Of a stretch of 64,000 nucleotides of DNA, positions 9,925 to 19,731 are shown one piece after another; position 1 is the stretch's first letter, and the number at the start of each line of letters is the position of its first letter. Origin of the DNA: Pleomorphovibrio marinus (GTDB taxonomy: Bacteria; Bacteroidota; Bacteroidia; Cytophagales; Cyclobacteriaceae); NCBI RefSeq assembly GCF_003347495.1, contig NZ_QCXY01000010.1, positions 186,001 through 250,000 of the forward strand, in the 5' to 3' direction. The position numbers and the translations under genes were made by a program. The notes below the pieces were generated by a model. It ran no database searches. It saw nothing but the letters and a program-made list of their open reading frames with translations, and was not told where the DNA came from.

Positions 9925-12282
9925 TCAATTGGAAAAAATGGAATTAAAAGCTTTCTGATTTACATCTTCCTTATAAAACGGATTTAGTTTAATGTTTAGT
10001 TTGGAAACCTTATAGAATAGGACATATTTTGTATAAATTCTTAACAGGTAACATTCAAACTTTGCTTTAACCTGTATTTTTGAAATTAATGTTTGTTTCT
10101 AATAGGGTTTGCTATTAAGTACAGGGTTTTCGCAGAATTTACTATTAGTACCAATATATTCAGGGTCAAACAAGAAAATTAAGCTTACTTTTTTACCTAT
10201 TTTCTCTAGGTATTTTGTCATTTCCATTACTATAGAAACTCCGATACGATATGCTGCAAAAAAATAAGGTCCATGCGGAGTATTGATTAGAAGCTCTCTA
10301 ACATAAGCTGATGCCAAGTGCTCAACTAACTTGGGAATAGATTCAATACAATCTCCTCCCGATGGTTGCTGAAAAACGTGGACGGCCTGATTTTTATCCA
10401 GCATCTTAGCGAGATTGTAAAAGGTAAAGGCTGATCCCCCAATTCCACAAACTATATAAAGGGGGGCTTTATTACCTTTTTTATTGGAATTAAGTAAGTT
10501 TGATTTTGAGCTAGGGTGTCAGCAGATGACATCCGGAGTTCCAATAGGTTGGAAATTAATGAAATAGTAGGATTAGCAAAAAAATCTTTTATTTCCAAAT
10601 TCACTTTAAGCTTCCTATATATTTGGGATATCATGTTCATGGCAAACAATGAATTGCCACCCAATTCAAAAAATTATCATTGACTCCAACTTGCTGAAAA
10701 CTAAGAATTCTTTTCCAAATCTGTGCAAGCAATAATTCTGTATTAGTTAAAGGAGCGACAAAGTTTCCCATAACAATTGCCACCAAATTAAGTTCGGTAA
10801 GTGCTTTTTTATCTATCTTACCGCTTGGATTGAAAGGAATTTGATCTAATTCTACCCACAACAAGGGTTCCATGTTTTTCGGCAGACGCTCCTTGAGCCA
10901 GCTGATAACAGCATTTTTATCAAATGACCCTATGGCTATTACCTATCCTACAAAAAATTTGTTGACTTCTAGATCTGCTTTAGCCAAAACAACCCCCTGA
11001 CTGAATGATTTGCTTTGTCTTAACACATTTTCTATTTCTCCAAGTTCTATCCGGTATCCCCTAATTTTTACCTGGTCATCAAGCCGACCGAGAAACTCAA
11101 CATTACCATCTGGAAGCCACCTTACCAAATCTACACTACGGTACATCCGGTAGCCAGTTTCTTTACTAAATAGATCCGGTAAAAACCTATCTTCCGTTAG
11201 CTCAGCATTATTGAGGTAGCCCCAAACCACCTGGATTCCTCCAATATATAATTCATTAGCTACAAATCGTGGAACCAGCCTTCTTTCTTTATCTAGAACG
11301 TAAAGAGGGGTATTTGAATTTGGTTTACCTATTGGTAAAATTGAGTTATGAAAAGAAGTATAAAAAGCAAATTCAGTTGCGGTGATTGTCGCCTCAGTTG
11401 GACCATACTTATTGAAAAACTGAACAAATGGTTCCCATTCTTTTGCTAATTGGACCGGACAACCTTCCCCTCCAGCAATGACCCTTTTCAGATGTCCGTA
11501 ATGACCTGGAGAAAGCAATTTCAGGCAAGAAGGAGTCGAATGGATATAAGTTACTATCTGCCTTGAAATAATGGTTTAGATTTTTTCAATGTTATATAAT
11601 AGTTCCTGTGGAAACATTACCAAAAGAGCACCATTTCACAGAGTCAGGAATATTTGTTCAACCTAAGCATCAAAAACATAATTTGCAGTCAATAATGCCC
11701 TTTCATTTCTTCCGAATGAAAATTCTATGGTTTGATGACTCAAATAATTCACTAGATTTTTATGCTCCACCTGCACACCTTTTGGTTTTCCAGGAGAGCC
11801 TGAGGTATAAATAACATAAGCTAGGCTATGTGACTGTAAACTTATGGTAAATTTAATAGATGGTTCTTTTCCAATGTTATCTCAATCATTATCAAGTTGG
11901 ATAAGTTCTATCTCCTTATGATCAGAAAATAAACTCCTATACATGCCGTAACTAATCACTACATGCGGGTTGGTGTGCTTCAGGATGATCCGTATTCCTT
12001 TTTGCGGGTATTAGGGATCAATTGGTACATAAGCACCGCTGGCTTTTTGAATAGCCAGCAAACCAAGGATCATATCTAGAAAACGATCTATACAGATCGG
12101 AACTATTGTTTCTTGACTTACCCCTTTTTTACTTAGATAATGTCCCAGTTGGTATGCCCTTTCATTCAATTGAGAGTAAGTTAACCTGTCTTCCTCGTAG
12201 ACAAATGCTATTGAATTTGGTTGTTTAATAACCTGATCCTCAAAAAGGTCAATTTAGGTTTTATTTTTTGGAAAATCAACCA
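9925..12282 (-). pseudogene. decayed duplicate of the NRPS-like gene (A-PCP-partial TE)
   Basis: The stretch aligns along its whole length, in the same order and orientation, with 14,635-16,985 of the intact NRPS-like gene. Open pieces survive at 10943-11518 (middle of the adenylation domain), 10637-10873 (end of adenylation and start of carrier), 10452-10664 (carrier) and 10099-10404 (thioesterase), in different frames and separated by frameshifts and stops. The half condensation domain and the last ~95 residues are absent. The TE nucleophile site reads AAYRIGVS where the intact copy reads AAHCVGVS, so the catalytic His-Cys pair is gone too. The right end of the homology abuts the stop codon of the acetyltransferase gene at 12283. 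Confidence 0.88.
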
Positions 12283-12843
12283 CTAATAATCCCTCCATCT
12301 TTTCTTTATAAATATTAATGGGTTTCCTTTATAAATACCATTAGACTCTACACTTTTATTAACTACAGAACCAGCCGTTATTACTGTGTCAATACCAATA
12401 GTCACACCCGGACCAATAAAGCAACCAGCTCCCAACCAACAGCCATCTTGCAAAATAAGGGGGGCATTGCGATATGGCATAGATGGAAACCGATAATCAT
12501 GATTTCCCCCACAAAGAAAGGCTCTTTGTGAGATGCAAACATTATTACCAATTAGAATTTTTTCAAAATTTAGAATCAGAACTTCCTCTCCTATCCAAAC
12601 ATCATTTCCAATCTCAAGCTTCCAAGGAAAAAGAAAACTCACCCGAGGCTTTATAACAACCCCCGACCCTACTTTTGCCCCAAACAACTTTAAAAAAAAC
12701 ACTTTTATACCACTGGAAAAAGGGAAAGACGTCATGAAAAAGAACATTTTAACTAAATACCAAAGTATTTCCTTTTGTTTACTAGCACCCCTTTCAAGAC
12801 CAACAGACGCATCGAACTCATTTAGCTTTACTTTTGATTCCAT
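12283..12843 (-). CDS. WcaF-like hexapeptide-repeat acyltransferase
   Basis: A 186-residue protein with a hydrophobic amphipathic start (ILWYLVKMFFFMTSFPFSSG) and a left-handed beta-helix of hexapeptide repeats (IGNDVWIGEEVLIL, IGNNVCISQRAFLCGG, IGPGVTIGIDTVITAGSVV). The catalytic His lies in CGGNHDYRFPSMPYRNAP, characteristic of the WcaF colanic-acid O-acetyltransferase group. It would O-acetylate a glycan intermediate with acetyl-CoA. The neighbour upstream is a GT4 gene (gap 63 bp), a pairing often seen in polysaccharide loci. Its stop codon lies exactly at the edge of the NRPS pseudogene. Confidence 0.85.
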   Translation of the reverse strand: MESKVKLNEFDASVGLERGASKQKEILWYLVKMFFFMTSFPFSSGIKVFFLKLFGAKVGSGVVIKPRVSFLFPWKLEIGNDVWIGEEVLILNFEKILIGNNVCISQRAFLCGGNHDYRFPSMPYRNAPLILQDGCWLGAGCFIGPGVTIGIDTVITAGSVVNKSVESNGIYKGNPLIFIKKRWRDY

Positions 12844-12906
12844 ACCTTTTTCTTAAGAGTTTACAACATTGGTCTTAAATACAATTGCTCCCAAGGGCAA
12901 TCGTTG

Positions 12907-14151
12907 CTAACCAATATTTCTTAAAAGGTTTTTTGATGCTGAGACTACAGAAAAATTTTTGCGGAAACAAGAAAGGGCTAGTTGTCCTATCTGTAGTTTC
13001 TCCACTTCCTTCAAACTCCACCACCTCACCAGTTCATTACGGAAATCCTCTGTTGTATCCCGGGCAATTAAACCGGCACCATCGTCCGCAATTTCCCGCC
13101 AAATATTTACTTGGTCAGAAATAAGAACAGGTTTTGCACATGCCATTGCTTCAACAATAGCAATACCAAAGTTTTCCTGATGGCTTGGTAATACAAATGC
13201 TTCACAGCCATAAAAAGCTCCCCATTTAGCATCTCCTGTAAGCATTCCGGGAAAGAAAATACATTTTTTGAGTAATTCATCTCCATAGATGCGTTTCTGA
13301 ATTTTACGGCCATAGGGTGATTCTATTCCTGGGCCTGCAATAATAAGAATTGGAAGGTTGTCGTTTTCTGTTTCTGAAGTCCCATCTATTCCTCCTGCTG
13401 TCAATGTGCCCTTCTCTAATTCTTTAAAATGTAAAATTTCTGAAAAAGCCTCTACTAAAATATCAACCCCTTTCTTCTCATGAATTCTACTTAAAAATAG
13501 GATGTAAGGGCGATTCTGTAATTCAGGGCATTTCTCTAAAAAGGCCTGTTTCATGGTGGGCAGGAATACCGGCGGTTCATTCACCCCTAATCCGACGACA
13601 ACCTCCTGACAGGGACGGTAGGGGCTAAATGAATGACGGGCAAGCTGAAGTTCTTCTTTACAGGTAAAAAGCAATCCTGCAGCATCATTCACCATATGCT
13701 TCTCAATTAGCTTCCAATAAAACCAATTTCGAATAGCCTTCAGTTTTCTTCCTCTAGCTTGCTGAAAATATGGGTCAAGCATACCATGTGGCATGATAAA
13801 AATTTTAGGCAACTTCCTAGAAGAGCAATCTTTAAAAGCCATAGTATAAGCTTTTCTCACAGCATAGGCATGAAAAAGCCAAAGACCATGAACGATGACA
13901 GCGTCGAAACAAGCAAAATTATTAATAAGCCAAGGAACCAATTCTTTACTATAGCACCAAGGCCCTTTTCCTGGCCCCATTGAATGAAGAGTAAACGAAT
14001 CACCATAAATTAATTCAGAGCCAGGCCCATCTAAACTAACAACTTCATTACTAACACCTAAATCTGTTAATCCTGCAATTATATTCCGCACTGCTTGACA
14101 TACACCACCCATTACGGGATCCATTTGTGGGATGACATGTAATAAACGCAT
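12907..14151 (-). CDS. glycosyltransferase family 4
   Basis: A 414-residue GT-B enzyme. The N-terminal domain starts LLHVIPQMDPVMGGVCQAVR with the glycine-rich acceptor-side loop, and the C-terminal donor domain has ILFLSRIHEKKGVDILVEAF and the E-x7-E motif region HQENFGIAIVEAMACAKPVL. Retaining transfer from a nucleotide sugar is known for the family; the sugars are unknown. An ~15-residue polar insertion (GGIDGTSETENDN) sits in the donor domain near residue 265, where most relatives are shorter. It is followed 63 bp on by the WcaF-like gene. Confidence 0.88.
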   Translation of the reverse strand: MRLLHVIPQMDPVMGGVCQAVRNIIAGLTDLGVSNEVVSLDGPGSELIYGDSFTLHSMGPGKGPWCYSKELVPWLINNFACFDAVIVHGLWLFHAYAVRKAYTMAFKDCSSRKLPKIFIMPHGMLDPYFQQARGRKLKAIRNWFYWKLIEKHMVNDAAGLLFTCKEELQLARHSFSPYRPCQEVVVGLGVNEPPVFLPTMKQAFLEKCPELQNRPYILFLSRIHEKKGVDILVEAFSEILHFKELEKGTLTAGGIDGTSETENDNLPILIIAGPGIESPYGRKIQKRIYGDELLKKCIFFPGMLTGDAKWGAFYGCEAFVLPSHQENFGIAIVEAMACAKPVLISDQVNIWREIADDGAGLIARDTTEDFRNELVRWWSLKEVEKLQIGQLALSCFRKNFSVVSASKNLLRNIG

Positions 14152-14356
14152 ACTAAAATTTTTGGAAGATTTTTTGTCTCAATCAGGTATAAAGAACTCC
14201 GAGTTTTAAATATTTCGGCCATTTTTAGGCCTGCATTCATTACCTTTTCTGTTCAAATAGACAGAACAACAGGATAATTTTTTCGGTTTTTTTTTATAAA
14301 TATTCATTAAAATAATATTCTTAAACAGATCACTATAATTTACCAACTACACTACC

Positions 14357-17300
14357 CTAAAAATCATTAAGGTATTTTTGCAGAATACTGGACAATTTTT
14401 TGGCATATTTGGGTTCAAACATATTGGAATGTTCACCATCAACAGTATAAATTGAAATATTGGGAAAATATTCTTTCCATTTATTTCTCCAATATATATC
14501 GTGAAATTGTTTTTTATAATAAATACCCTGATTCTTGTCCACGAATGAATAAAAATATTCCGGAAAGAAAGCAATTGTCTTACCTTCATATGCTGTCAAA
14601 ATATGTTTTTTTGCAGCATATCTATATTTGGAAGAAATGGAATTAAATGCCTTCAGATTATCATCTTCTTTATAAAACGGATTTAGTTTTGTGTTTAGTC
14701 TAGAAAACTTATAGAATAGGGCAGCTTTTGTGTGATTTCTTAACAGATACCATTCAAAATCTGCTTTTGCCTGTATTTTTGAAATTAATATTTGTTTCCA
14801 AGAGGGTCGGCTATTTAGTTCATGATTTTCGCAAAATTTACTATTGCTACCAATATATTCAGGGTCAAACAAGACAATTAAGCTTACCTCTTTACCTATT
14901 TTCTCCAGCTGTTTTGTCATTTCCACCACTATAGAAACCCCTACACAATGTGCTGCCAATATAAATGGTCCCTGCGGAGTATTGATTAGAAGCTCTCTAA
15001 CATAAGCTGTGGCCAATTCCTCAACAGTCTTGGGAATAATTTCAATATAATCTTCTCCTGATGGTTGCTGAAAAACGTGGACGGCCTGATTTTCATCTAG
15101 CATCTTAGCGAGATTGTAAAAAGTAAAGGCGGATCCCCCAATTCCACAAACTATATAAATGGGGGCTATATTACCTTTTTTTATTGGAATTAGGTAAGTT
15201 TGACTTTGAGTTGGGGCCTCAACAGATGACTTCCGGTGTTCCAAAAGGTGTGAAAGTAATGAAATCGTAGGATTTGAAAAAAAATCTTTTATTTCCAAAT
15301 TCACTTTCATCTTTTTATATATTTGGGATATCAAGTGCATAGCAAACAATGAATTGCCACCCAATTCAAAAAAATTATCATTAACACCAATTTGCTGCAA
15401 ACTAAGAATTCTCTTCCAAATCTGTGAAAGTAATAATTCTGTTTTTGTTGAAGGTGCGACAAAAATTTCCTTAACAATGGTCTCCAAATTAGGTTCGGGA
15501 AGTGCTTTTTTATCTATCTTACCGCTATGATTCAAAGGAAATTGATCTAAAACCACCCATAGCATTGGAACCATGTAATTCGGAAGACGTTCTTTGAGCC
15601 AGCTGATAATAGCATTTTTATCAAATGACGCTGGAGCTATTATATATCCTACCAAAAAGTTGTTACCTTCTTGATCTGCTTTAGCCAAAACAACAACCTG
15701 ACTAATTAATTTGCTTTGCCTTATCACATTTTCTATTTCTCCAAGTTCTATCCGAAACCCCCTGATTTTAACCTGATCATCAAGCCGACCAAGAAACTCA
15801 ACATTACCATCTGGAAGCCACCTTACCAAATCTCCACTGCGATACATCCGATTGCCTGCATCTTTGCTGAATGGATCTGGTAAAAACCTTTCTTTCGTCA
15901 GTTCAGCATTATTATGGTATCCCCTTGCCACTTGGACTCCTCCAATATATAATTCTCCAGCCACAAACTGGGGGACTAGCCTTCTTTCAATATCTAAAAT
16001 GTAAAGTGGGGTATTTGATATTGGTTTACCTATTGGTAATACTGAGCTATAAAAAGGAGAGAAATATGCAAATTCAGTTGACGTGATTGTCACCTCAGTT
16101 GGTCCATACTTATTGTAAAACTGAACAAATGGTTCCCATTCCTTTGCTAATTGAACTGAACAAATTTCTCCCCCGGCAATAACCCTTTTCAGATGTCCGT
16201 AATGACCTGGAGTAAGCAATTTCAGGTATGAAGGAGTGCAATGGATATGGGTTACTTTCTGCTTTTTAATAATGGTTTGTATTTTTTCAATGTTATAAAA
16301 CTGTTCTGGTGGAAACATCAACAAAATTGCACCATTACAAAGCGGCAGGTATATTTGTTCCACGGAAGCATCAAAAACATAGTTTGCAATTTGCAATACC
16401 CTTTCACTATTTCCGAATGAAAATTCCTTGGTTTGATGACTCAATAAATTCACTACACCCATATGCTCTACCTGAACTCCTTTTGGTTTTCCAGTAGAAC
16501 CTGAAGTATATATAATATATGCTAAGTTGGTTGGCTGAAGGTTTATAACTGTTTTATTTGATGATTCTTTCGATATTTGATCCCATTCATTATCAAGCAA
16601 CACCAGTTCTATCTCCTTACGATCTATAAATAAACTCTTATACTTGTTGGAACTAATCACCACTTGGGGCTTTGTTTCCTCCAAGATGATCTCGACTCTT
16701 TCCTGCGGGTAGGAAGGATCAATTGGTAAATAAGCACCACCGGCTTTCTGAATACCTAGCAATCCAACGATCATATCCAGAGAACGATCTATACAGATCG
16801 GAACTATCGTTTCTAGCGTAATACCTTTTTTATTTAGAAAATGTGCCAACTGATTTGCCCTATCATTCAATTGAGCGTAAGTTAAATTGTTGTCCTCATA
16901 GATCAATGCTATTGAATTTGGTTGTTTAATAACTTGATCCTCAAAAAGGTCTATCAAGGTTTTATTTTTTGGGAAGTCAACCACCTTGGCATTGAAGGCT
17001 TCAAGCAAAATCTCTTTTTCGTGTAATGTCACAATATTTAGTTGTGACAATTTCAGGTTAGGCTGTTTGATTATTTGGTGTAATACATTATTAAAGTGAT
17101 CAATGATTTTCAATATAATATTTTCCACAATTATCCCATCCAAATAGCCGAATTGCAAAAATATCTCTTCATCCTGCTGTAAGTTGACATTGATTATTAT
17201 CGAGAATTTTTCAAATAGATCTATTTGATCATCTTTCACAAATCTCTCTGGTTTTGATGAAATTAGGTTATTTTTAAAATTCAACAATGTATCGAATAGA

Positions 17301-17767
17301 TTGTCCTTTATACCTAGCCAATTTTGAATAGAACTTATTTTTGTGTCTGCATATGCTAAAGATTGGTTTTTATTTTTTTGAAGATTTTTTAGCCATTCAC
17401 TTACAAGCTGATCACTATCAAGGGAAGCATATACTGGGAGGGTAATATTTTCTTCATTAGTTTCCTTTCTAAAGCCAGAACTTATTTGGGCTTCTGAAAC
17501 TCCAAATACAACATATTGTTTTCTTGTATAAATGGAAAGCATAAATGCCCAGACTCCCATTAAAATTGAATTAACCTCCAGATTGTGCAAATGTGCATAT
17601 TTTTGAAGGTCTTTTGAATTAGATATTTTTATTTGTAAATCCCTAATAGTACTATCATTTCTTCCTTTTGTAGTTGCAGTATTTTTAGCAACAAATGGAA
17701 GTAGGAATGGTTCTTCAATACCAAAAAGATAAGATTTCCAGAATTTCTCGGATTTAATTTCAATCAT
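14357..17767 (-). CDS. NRPS-like protein: half condensation-A-PCP-thioesterase (Cys nucleophile)
   Basis: 1136 residues. Residues ~1-260 resemble only the C-terminal half of a condensation domain (KFWKSYLFGIEEP onwards); the HHxxxDG half is absent, so peptide-bond formation by it is unlikely. An adenylation domain spans ~270-770, with YTSGSTGKPKG, YGPTE, GELYIGG, RSGDLVRW and SGKIDKKALP. By-eye pocket residues in GrsA order are D-A-E-H-I-G-K-I-T-K; I do not call a substrate. A carrier domain follows with the phosphopantetheine Ser806 in ELGGNSLF. The C-terminal thioesterase has Cys941 (AAHCVGVS) in place of the usual Ser, an Asp candidate in LFDPEY and a His in DGEHSN. It sits among glycosyltransferases, so it may amino-acylate the polysaccharide; that is inference. 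Confidence 0.9.
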   Translation of the reverse strand: MIEIKSEKFWKSYLFGIEEPFLLPFVAKNTATTKGRNDSTIRDLQIKISNSKDLQKYAHLHNLEVNSILMGVWAFMLSIYTRKQYVVFGVSEAQISSGFRKETNEENITLPVYASLDSDQLVSEWLKNLQKNKNQSLAYADTKISSIQNWLGIKDNLFDTLLNFKNNLISSKPERFVKDDQIDLFEKFSIIINVNLQQDEEIFLQFGYLDGIIVENIILKIIDHFNNVLHQIIKQPNLKLSQLNIVTLHEKEILLEAFNAKVVDFPKNKTLIDLFEDQVIKQPNSIALIYEDNNLTYAQLNDRANQLAHFLNKKGITLETIVPICIDRSLDMIVGLLGIQKAGGAYLPIDPSYPQERVEIILEETKPQVVISSNKYKSLFIDRKEIELVLLDNEWDQISKESSNKTVINLQPTNLAYIIYTSGSTGKPKGVQVEHMGVVNLLSHQTKEFSFGNSERVLQIANYVFDASVEQIYLPLCNGAILLMFPPEQFYNIEKIQTIIKKQKVTHIHCTPSYLKLLTPGHYGHLKRVIAGGEICSVQLAKEWEPFVQFYNKYGPTEVTITSTEFAYFSPFYSSVLPIGKPISNTPLYILDIERRLVPQFVAGELYIGGVQVARGYHNNAELTKERFLPDPFSKDAGNRMYRSGDLVRWLPDGNVEFLGRLDDQVKIRGFRIELGEIENVIRQSKLISQVVVLAKADQEGNNFLVGYIIAPASFDKNAIISWLKERLPNYMVPMLWVVLDQFPLNHSGKIDKKALPEPNLETIVKEIFVAPSTKTELLLSQIWKRILSLQQIGVNDNFFELGGNSLFAMHLISQIYKKMKVNLEIKDFFSNPTISLLSHLLEHRKSSVEAPTQSQTYLIPIKKGNIAPIYIVCGIGGSAFTFYNLAKMLDENQAVHVFQQPSGEDYIEIIPKTVEELATAYVRELLINTPQGPFILAAHCVGVSIVVEMTKQLEKIGKEVSLIVLFDPEYIGSNSKFCENHELNSRPSWKQILISKIQAKADFEWYLLRNHTKAALFYKFSRLNTKLNPFYKEDDNLKAFNSISSKYRYAAKKHILTAYEGKTIAFFPEYFYSFVDKNQGIYYKKQFHDIYWRNKWKEYFPNISIYTVDGEHSNMFEPKYAKKLSSILQKYLNDF

Positions 17768-17878
17768 CTTTGATATTCTATAACTATTAATTTAAAAAAA
17801 AATATGTCCTGCGACAATTTTTTAATTTAGAGGATTTATTCATATATGTTGTCAATTACATTAAGATGTTGATGTGCC

Positions 17879-18541
17879 TTAATAGACAAAACCATCTTGA
17901 CGATTGAAATATTTAGCATTTGAAGAAATTTCACTGATTTCTTTTGCCGGAACACCCCCATATAAAGTCCACTCATTTTTAAAGGATTTGTTGAGAAGTG
18001 ATTTGGCTCCGAGTATTGAGCGTGCTGGAAGATTAGCTCCCCCTAGTACCACTACATTGGTTCCTACGAATGTGTATTCGCCAATATAAATCGGTACGCT
18101 ATCTTGGCAACTCTCCACTACATCAATGGAATGGGTAAGAAATTGGGAATTATAACCAGCAATGGTAGCAAACCGGCCAATCTCAATAAGATTTGTACAA
18201 TCTAAATGGTGATTTTTGGTTATAGCTGCTGATTCACCCATTCGCAATTCTGCTTTACGCCCACATTGATGTTTGAAATGCAAAGAGGATACATTGGTAG
18301 GAAATCCAGTAATCCAATTTCCTCGACCAATATTTGCTTTTTTTTCCATAACTATTTTATCAAGATTGATAGCTATAGTAAAATGATCAATTTTTGTACC
18401 TGCAGCCATTATCAATTTATTTGGATAGATCCAAGCTAGACCAATATGAGCAGTTTTGTGAATCTTGTAACCGAAAGCGTTTTCTAATACCCATCTTTTT
18501 ATAACCCAAGGCAATAAAAAAGTGATTATTTTTAGAAACAT
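17879..18541 (-). CDS. hexapeptide-repeat acyltransferase (WbbJ-like)
   Basis: A 220-residue left-handed beta-helix acyltransferase. Imperfect hexapeptide turns run from ~residue 38 (IYPNKLIMAAGTKIDHFTI) to ~195, with the clearest ones at IGRFATIAGY and IGEYTFVGTNVVVLGGANLP. A likely catalytic His lies in QFLTHSIDV. Acetyl or similar transfer to a sugar hydroxyl or amine is expected for the family. The stop of the upstream GT4 gene (18547) is 5 bp from its ATG, so the two are co-transcribed. It is preceded by a hydrophobic helix (residues 4-20) that may dock it on the membrane. Confidence 0.8.
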   Translation of the reverse strand: MFLKIITFLLPWVIKRWVLENAFGYKIHKTAHIGLAWIYPNKLIMAAGTKIDHFTIAINLDKIVMEKKANIGRGNWITGFPTNVSSLHFKHQCGRKAELRMGESAAITKNHHLDCTNLIEIGRFATIAGYNSQFLTHSIDVVESCQDSVPIYIGEYTFVGTNVVVLGGANLPARSILGAKSLLNKSFKNEWTLYGGVPAKEISEISSNAKYFNRQDGFVY

Positions 18542-18546
18542 GATAC

Positions 18547-19695
18547 TTATTCTGAAATAGTGGTTAATTCATGAAGGTTAAGATATTGATTTATAGTTTT
18601 TGTTAAATTAAATCGCTTAGAATTTTGAAATCCTTTTTTTATAAGATTTGAGCGTAGTTTAATGTCCCTGAGTGAAATAAATAAATTTGCAAATGATTGG
18701 GGGTCATTGACATCTGCATAAAGAGCCCCTCCTCCACTCACCTCGAGCATAGGTTCCATATTACTGGTAATTACAGGTGCTCCACATGACTGGGCCTCAA
18801 TTATTGGCCATCCAAACCCTTCAGAAAAAGAGGGGAAAACAAAAGCTTCACACGTACTATAAAGAGCGACTAAGGTTTCATGATTTGGGTTGACTATGGA
18901 AATTATTCTGTTACTTAAACAAAATGTCTCAACAAGTGCTAAGAAATCATCATCTAATGCTTCCCCGGCAAAGCAAAGATGTCCACCCCATTGTTCACCA
19001 AGACTTATAGCCATTTGAAGTAACATCTTACGGTTTTTTCGAGGAAGACCAGACCCTACGTGAAGAAGAAAAGGGATATCTTGAAGGTTTAACTTTCTAA
19101 CTATTTGGTCTCTATACGGAGATTTCATGGGTTGGAAATCTGCGTTAAACGCATTATGAATAACTACCCATCGTTGGTGCTTAAGTTTTTGGTGGGGAGC
19201 TATTTCTTGCAACTGATATAGCGTATGATTAGAAACTGCTGCTAACTTTCGGCTTTTGTTTAAATTTTGAAGAATCCACTTCTGATAAATTTTTCCTAGA
19301 GTTGAGGCGGGACAATATGCATCCTTAAAGCCAAAAGCACCTCGAATAGCCAAAACATCATGGCAAGTTATACTAGTTAAATCTTTTGGGAGATGTTTTA
19401 AATAGGGTGCATTTGAATGATCACAAATATGAAATCTAAAATCTGGACCATCGTTAATCATTTCTCGTTTTAAAAATTTCAAAATTATGGGAAAAATTAT
19501 CCACTTGTCAATATAACCTAGCCATTTCCCCAAACCTGTATTTGTAGATTTTGCAAGTCTGCCGAAAATAATTGGAGGCTCCCATATTTCTGAAAGAATC
19601 CCCGCATTAAAAAATCCTTGTTTTAGCATTTTTGAAAAACGCAACATGCTTTCTTGCTTATCTGGTCGATAATTTCCAATTAATATTATGCGCAT
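18547..19695 (-). CDS. glycosyltransferase family 4
   Basis: A 382-residue GT-B enzyme. The start IILIGNYRPDKQESMLRFSK is typical of a GT4 acceptor domain; the donor side contains FLLHVGSGLPRKNRKMLLQM and SFSEGFGWPIIEAQSCGAPV, the E-x7-E motif that contacts the nucleotide sugar. Cytoplasmic, acting on a lipid-linked glycan by family analogy. It is closely coupled to the acyltransferase downstream (5 bp) and lies 36 bp after the polymerase-like gene. Confidence 0.87.
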   Translation of the reverse strand: MRIILIGNYRPDKQESMLRFSKMLKQGFFNAGILSEIWEPPIIFGRLAKSTNTGLGKWLGYIDKWIIFPIILKFLKREMINDGPDFRFHICDHSNAPYLKHLPKDLTSITCHDVLAIRGAFGFKDAYCPASTLGKIYQKWILQNLNKSRKLAAVSNHTLYQLQEIAPHQKLKHQRWVVIHNAFNADFQPMKSPYRDQIVRKLNLQDIPFLLHVGSGLPRKNRKMLLQMAISLGEQWGGHLCFAGEALDDDFLALVETFCLSNRIISIVNPNHETLVALYSTCEAFVFPSFSEGFGWPIIEAQSCGAPVITSNMEPMLEVSGGGALYADVNDPQSFANLFISLRDIKLRSNLIKKGFQNSKRFNLTKTINQYLNLHELTTISE

Positions 19696-19731
19696 AATTT
19701 TGTAAATGTTTGACTAGGATTGGCGAACTAC

